From an uncultured Faecalibacterium sp. (GTDB lineage: Bacteria > Bacillota > Clostridia > Oscillospirales > Ruminococcaceae), in the NCBI GenBank assembly GCA_934524985.1, contig CAKSYT010000021.1, forward strand, positions 1-24,328: a DNA stretch of 24,328 bases, in the 5' to 3' direction. A model generated the notes under the pieces. That model saw only the letters and a program-made list of their open reading frames with translations. It was not told where the DNA came from and searched no databases. Each line of letters starts with the position of its first letter. Within the stretch, counting starts at the first letter, position 1. Positions 20,422 through 24,328 of this stretch are shown in pieces. Position numbers and translations under genes: made by a program.

Positions 20422-20469
20422 AGAAGGACATTGGGTGCGCTGAAAATGCGCAGCCCGAAAGGAGCTTTT

Positions 20470-21654
20470 ATGACGCAGCTTTTGATCCGTCTTTTTATAC
20501 GCCGCTCGGATTCCCCACAGAATCCCCGCGTCCGCGCCGCCTATGGCAATCTGGCCAGTGTGGTGGGCATGGTGTGCAATATCCTGCTCTGTCTGGGCAA
20601 GTTTGTGGTGGGTACCCTGTTCGGCTCTATCGCCATTACCGCCGATGCGCTGAATAACCTTTCGGATGCTTCCTCTAACATCGTCAGTCTGGTGGGCTTC
20701 AAGCTGGCCGCCAAGGCACCGGATGCCGAGCATCCCTACGGTCATGCCCGCTTTGAGTATCTGGCGGGGCTGGTGGTCAGCGTGACCATTCTGGGCATCG
20801 GCTTTTCCCTGCTGAAGGAATCGGTCACCAAGGTGCTGCACCCCACCCCGGTGCAGTTCGGCTGGCTGACCGTGGCGGTGTTGGTGGTGTCTATTCTGGT
20901 CAAGCTGTGGATGAGCGGCTTCAACCGTGCCATTGGCCGTATCATTTCCTCCGAGACCCTTATCGCCACCGCTGCCGACAGCCGCAACGACGTGCTGAGC
21001 ACCGCCGCCGTGTTGGTGGCTGCCATCCTCTGCCGGGTGACCGGCTGGGATGTGCTGGACGGCTTGATGGGCGTAGGCGTGGCGGTGTTCATCCTGATCT
21101 CCGGCTGGGGTCTGGTGATGGATACCCTGAGCCCGCTGCTGGGCGAAAGCCCAAGCGAGGATCTGGTGGAGCATATCGAACAGACCGTGATGGGTTATCC
21201 CGGCGTGCTGGGCGTACATGACCTGATGGTGCACGACTACGGCCCCGGCCACCAGTTTGCCTCCATCCATGTGGAGCTGCCCGCCGAGCAGGACCCGCTG
21301 GAAGCGCACGACCTGATCGACAACATCGAGCGGGACTTTATGAAAAACGACCATCTGATGGTGACCATCCACTATGACCCCATCGTCACCTCGGACGCCG
21401 CCGTGGGGGTGCTGCGCAGCCGCCTGACCGAAAAGCTGCGTCAGCTGGATCCGGCGCTCTCGCTGCATGATCTGCGCATCGTGCCGGGCAAGACCCACAC
21501 CAATGTGCTTTTTGATCTGGTACTCCCCGCGGGCTATGCCGGGGACAAGGTGGAATTGCTGACCCAGATGGAACAGTTCATCAAGGCACAGGACCCCGCC
21601 TACAACTGCATTATCAAGCTGGAACAGAGCTATACGGCTGCGGCTCATAAATGA
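20470..21654 (+). CDS. Cation diffusion facilitator, probable Mn-type
   Basis: A 394-aa metal/proton antiporter of the CDF family that exports divalent metal. Membrane domain residues 25-200; EHPYGHARFEYLAG is the family motif after helix 2. The transport site reads N62-x3-D66 (ADALNNLSDA) in helix 2 and D170-x3-D174 (ADSRNDVLST) in helix 5. Zinc exporters have H-D/H-D and Fe/Zn ones D-D/H-D, while streptococcal MntE has the N-D/D-D set, so manganese export is the favoured reading. The cytoplasmic C-terminal domain (VLGVHDLMVHDYGPGHQF, then SLHDLRIVPGKTHTNVLFD) is longer than usual. ATG at 20470 follows AAAGGAG. Likely independently transcribed. Confidence 0.88.
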   Translation: MTQLLIRLFIRRSDSPQNPRVRAAYGNLASVVGMVCNILLCLGKFVVGTLFGSIAITADALNNLSDASSNIVSLVGFKLAAKAPDAEHPYGHARFEYLAGLVVSVTILGIGFSLLKESVTKVLHPTPVQFGWLTVAVLVVSILVKLWMSGFNRAIGRIISSETLIATAADSRNDVLSTAAVLVAAILCRVTGWDVLDGLMGVGVAVFILISGWGLVMDTLSPLLGESPSEDLVEHIEQTVMGYPGVLGVHDLMVHDYGPGHQFASIHVELPAEQDPLEAHDLIDNIERDFMKNDHLMVTIHYDPIVTSDAAVGVLRSRLTEKLRQLDPALSLHDLRIVPGKTHTNVLFDLVLPAGYAGDKVELLTQMEQFIKAQDPAYNCIIKLEQSYTAAAHK

Positions 21655-21709
21655 GGGGGAGCCGCCCCGCACAGGCTTTGCGATATAAGGAAAGCAGAGG
21701 GAAAGTAGT

Positions 21710-22897
21710 ATGCTGAACGAGACCTACCGCGCCATGCTGAACAACAAAAGCGTCATCCGCGAGACCTTCATGTATGGCAGACAGCGCGCTGCCCAGATCG
21801 GCAGCGAGAATGTGTTCGATTATTCACTGGGCAACCCCAGCGTGCCCTGCCCGCCGGAGTTCACCGAAGCCATGCAGACCCTGCTGGCACAGGAAGAGCC
21901 GGTAAGCCTGCACGGCTATTGCCCCAGTCAGGGCGACCCGGGCTTCCGCACCGCTGTGGCGGCGCATCTGACCGAGACCTTTGGTCTGCCCTACGCGCAA
22001 AAACACATTTTCCCCACCACCGGCGCGGCGGGTGCTATCGCCCACGCCATCCGGGCGGTGACCCAGCCCGGGGACGAGGTGCTGACCTTTGCGCCTTACT
22101 TCCCGGAGTACGGCCCCTATGTGGCGGGCACCGGCGCAGTGCTGCGGGTGGTTCCCCCGCAGGCACCCACCTTCCAGCCCAATCTGGCGGCCTTTGCACA
22201 GATGCTGACTGAAAAGGTCACCTGTGTGCTCATCAACACGCCTAATAACCCCACCGGAGTGGTCTACTCTGCCGACACCCTGACCCGCATGGCGGCGATC
22301 CTGACCGAAAAGAGCGCCCAGTACGGCCACAATATCTTTCTGGTCAGTGACGAGCCCTACCGGGACATCGTGTTTGACGGCAAGACCGTGCCTTACCCGG
22401 CGGCGTTCTACCCCCACACCCTGACCTGCTTCTCCTACTCCAAGAGCCTGAGCCTGCCCGGCGAGCGTCTGGGCTATGTAGCGGTGCGCCCGGGGTGCGA
22501 GGGGGAGGATATCCTTGTGGACATGATGAGCCAGATCTCCCGCTTTACCGGTCACAACTGCCCGCCCAGCATCATCCAGAGGGCAGTCAGCCGCTGCCAG
22601 AAGGTGACCAGCGACCTTTCGGTCTACCAGACCAACATGGAGCTGCTGTACCAGAAGCTCACTGCGCTGGGCTTTGAGGTGGAGCGCCCCGGCGGCACCT
22701 TCTACATCTTCCCCAAGGCACTGGAAGAGGACGCCAACGCCTTCTGCCGGAAAGCCCGGGAATTCGACCTACTGCTGGTGCCCAGCGACAGCTTTGGGGT
22801 AAAGGGCTATGTGCGCCTTGCCTACTGCATCGACACCGAAAAGGTAAAGCGCAGTCTGCCCGCCTTTGAAAAGCTGGCAGCCGCCTACCGCAAATAA
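21710..22897 (+). CDS. PLP-dependent class I aminotransferase
   Basis: A 395-aa fold-type I aminotransferase of the AspC-like group. Visible: FDYSLGNPSVPCPPEF, TTGAAGAIAHAIRA (PLP phosphate-binding region), INTPNNPTGVVYS with the invariant Asn, VSDEPYRDIVFDG with the Asp that contacts the pyridine nitrogen, FSYSKSLSLPGERLGY with the PLP lysine Lys245, and the C-terminal YVRLAYCID with the Arg that binds the substrate carboxylate. Substrate not determined; aspartate or aromatic amino acids are typical. It stands directly before isocitrate dehydrogenase, which supplies 2-oxoglutarate, the usual amino-group acceptor. AGAGGGAAAG precedes the start. Confidence 0.9.
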   Translation: MLNETYRAMLNNKSVIRETFMYGRQRAAQIGSENVFDYSLGNPSVPCPPEFTEAMQTLLAQEEPVSLHGYCPSQGDPGFRTAVAAHLTETFGLPYAQKHIFPTTGAAGAIAHAIRAVTQPGDEVLTFAPYFPEYGPYVAGTGAVLRVVPPQAPTFQPNLAAFAQMLTEKVTCVLINTPNNPTGVVYSADTLTRMAAILTEKSAQYGHNIFLVSDEPYRDIVFDGKTVPYPAAFYPHTLTCFSYSKSLSLPGERLGYVAVRPGCEGEDILVDMMSQISRFTGHNCPPSIIQRAVSRCQKVTSDLSVYQTNMELLYQKLTALGFEVERPGGTFYIFPKALEEDANAFCRKAREFDLLLVPSDSFGVKGYVRLAYCIDTEKVKRSLPAFEKLAAAYRK

Positions 22898-22957
22898 CCG
22901 GAACGCCCCTGCATGGGGCATAAAATACACAACCAATAGAGGAAAGGGAACCCTGCT

Positions 22958-24169
22958 ATGGAAAAGATCAAGATGACGACCCCGCTGGTGGAGATGGACG
23001 GCGACGAGATGACCCGCATCCTGTGGAAGATGATCAAGGATGAGCTGATCCTCCCCTTTGTGGATCTCAAGACCGAGTACTACGATCTGGGTCTGCCCAA
23101 CCGCGATGCCACCGCAGATCAGGTGACCATGGATGCCGCCCTCGCCAACAAGAAGTACGGCGTGTCGGTCAAGTGCGCTACCATCACCCCCAACGCCCAG
23201 CGCGTGGAGGAGTATAAGCTGCACGAGATGTGGAAGAGCCCCAATGGCACCATCCGCGCCGTGCTGGACGGCACTGTGTTCCGCGCACCCATTATGATCG
23301 ACAGCATCCATCCGGTGGTCAAGAACTGGAAGAAGCCCATCACCATCGCCCGTCACGCCTACGGCGATGTGTATAAGTGCACCGAGTTCCGCATTCCCGG
23401 TGCAGGCAAGGCAGAGCTGGTGTTCACCGGCGCAGACGGCAGCCAGCAGCGTGCCACCGTCTTTGATTTTGAGGGTGCCGGTGTGCTGCAGGGTCAGTAC
23501 AACAAGGATGATTCCATCCGCAGCTTCGCCCGCAGCTGCTTCAACTACGCACTGGACGTGAAGCAGGATCTGTGGTTCGGCGCAAAGGACACCATCTCCA
23601 AGAAGTACGACCACACCTTCAAGGATATCTTCCAGGAGACCTACGATGCCGAGTACAAGGAAAAGTTCGAGGCTGCCGGCATCACCTATTTTTACAGCCT
23701 CATCGACGATATCGTGGCGCGTGTCATCCGCAGCGAGGGCGGCTTTGTCTGGGCCTGCAAGAACTACGACGGCGATGTGATGAGCGATATGGTTTCCACC
23801 GCCTTTGGCTCGCTGGCCATGATGACCAGTGTGCTGGTCAGCCCGGATGGCAAGTACGAGTACGAGGCCGCCCACGGCACTGTCACCCGCCATTACTATA
23901 AGTATCTGAAGGGCGAAAAGACCTCCACCAACCCCATGGCCACCATCTTTGCATGGTCGGGCGCCTTCAAGAAGCGCGGCGAGCTGGATAACCTGCCGGA
24001 GCTGGTGCACTTTGGTGAGGCACTGGAGGCTGCAAGTTTGCAGACCCTGAATGAGGGCATCATGACCAAGGACCTGTGCGGTCTGGCAGAGGGCATCACC
24101 CCCACCGCCGTGGACAGCGAGGGCTTTATCAAGGCCATCCGTGAGCGTCTGGAAGCCAAGCTGGCATAA
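22958..24169 (+). CDS. icd: NADP-dependent isocitrate dehydrogenase, eukaryotic-type
   Basis: A 403-aa enzyme oxidising isocitrate to 2-oxoglutarate and CO2 with NADP. It belongs to the homodimeric type II (eukaryotic-like) class: [20 protein letters not shown] at the start, [15 protein letters not shown], the substrate loop [39 protein letters not shown] with the metal-binding Asp residues, and [15 protein letters not shown] with NADP contacts. The last region ([14 protein letters not shown]) is also typical. In an anaerobe without a full TCA cycle its role is likely 2-oxoglutarate supply for glutamate synthesis. GGAAAGGG is 10 bp before the ATG; gap of 60 bp to the aminotransferase suggests co-transcription. 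Confidence 0.95.
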   Translation: MEKIKMTTPLVEMDGDEMTRILWKMIKDELILPFVDLKTEYYDLGLPNRDATADQVTMDAALANKKYGVSVKCATITPNAQRVEEYKLHEMWKSPNGTIRAVLDGTVFRAPIMIDSIHPVVKNWKKPITIARHAYGDVYKCTEFRIPGAGKAELVFTGADGSQQRATVFDFEGAGVLQGQYNKDDSIRSFARSCFNYALDVKQDLWFGAKDTISKKYDHTFKDIFQETYDAEYKEKFEAAGITYFYSLIDDIVARVIRSEGGFVWACKNYDGDVMSDMVSTAFGSLAMMTSVLVSPDGKYEYEAAHGTVTRHYYKYLKGEKTSTNPMATIFAWSGAFKKRGELDNLPELVHFGEALEAASLQTLNEGIMTKDLCGLAEGITPTAVDSEGFIKAIRERLEAKLA

Positions 24170-24191
24170 AACGATTTTCAATATAGCATAA

Positions 24192-24235
24192 AAACCGGAA
24201 CGATCCACCCGAAAAAGGGACGATCGTTCCGGTTT
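24192..24235 (+). terminator. Terminator-like hairpin after icd
   Basis: A 14-bp perfect stem (24192-24205/24222-24235) with a 16-nt loop lies 23 bp after the icd stop. The tail is T-rich but interrupted (TTTATGTTTT). The remaining bases to 24328 show no gene. Confidence 0.7.
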
Positions 24236-24328
24236 ATGTTTTAGGCAGGATGTGCGACAAACTGGAATTTTACTACCTCGATACTGTCGCTTTAATTGCG
24301 CCCAGACAGTGGATTCTTACGACACGGT

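Noticed and set aside
24236..24328. Start of another gene at the right end
   Set aside because: Under 100 bases, no ribosome site with a start codon, and no protein-like frame visible.

Overview
The window looks like a chromosomal segment of a gut Clostridia bacterium, most likely Faecalibacterium or a close Oscillospiraceae relative. Reasons: high GC, strong AGGAGG-type ribosome binding sites, -10 boxes often extended by TGn, dispersed short palindromic repeats typical of these genomes, and a gene set of PTS sugar uptake, RidA/cysteine desulfidase, DUF3048 lipoproteins and a eukaryotic-type NADP isocitrate dehydrogenase. This assignment is inference; there is no rRNA. One tRNA gene, tRNA-Ser(CGA), is present.

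Layout. 1-3.6 kb: an amino-sugar module with an N-acetylglucosamine-type PTS EIICB (nagE), N-acetylglucosamine-6-phosphate deacetylase (nagA) and, convergent on the minus strand, a free EIIA. 3.85-6.17 kb: a compact accessory-looking cluster. On the minus strand are four small genes read in the order glycine-zipper peptide, 50-aa hydrophobic peptide, CxxC zinc-ribbon protein and mini GIY-YIG nuclease. Facing them from a shared promoter region is a regulator that appears to carry two ribbon-helix-helix segments and a WYL domain. This is the best candidate here for an undescribed system. 6.3-8.65 kb: tandem DUF3048 lipoproteins. 8.65-9.05 kb: nested dispersed repeats. 9.05-14.2 kb: an envelope region with four related small proteins carrying twin-arginine signal peptides, a BspA-type repeat lipoprotein, a histidine phosphatase and an XRE regulator. 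14.3-14.6 kb: tRNA-Ser, whose 3' end and terminator are duplicated around a strongly foldable 92-bp segment. 14.6-15.75 kb: UPF0178 protein and an esterase, translationally coupled. 16.1-20.0 kb: a YheO/DauR-type regulator divergent from ridA, an L-cysteine desulfidase and a DAACS symporter, a coherent cysteine (or related amino acid) uptake and degradation unit in which RidA would clear 2-aminoacrylate. 20.5-24.2 kb: a probable Mn-type cation diffusion facilitator, a PLP aminotransferase and isocitrate dehydrogenase.

Three copies of one dispersed element share a conserved, non-palindromic core (8.67, 8.90 and 20.16 kb). The 8.67-kb copy carries an insertion that resembles the repeat at 1.62 kb, so at least two repeat families have been active. 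No CRISPR array, integrase, transposase or phage structural gene is visible.
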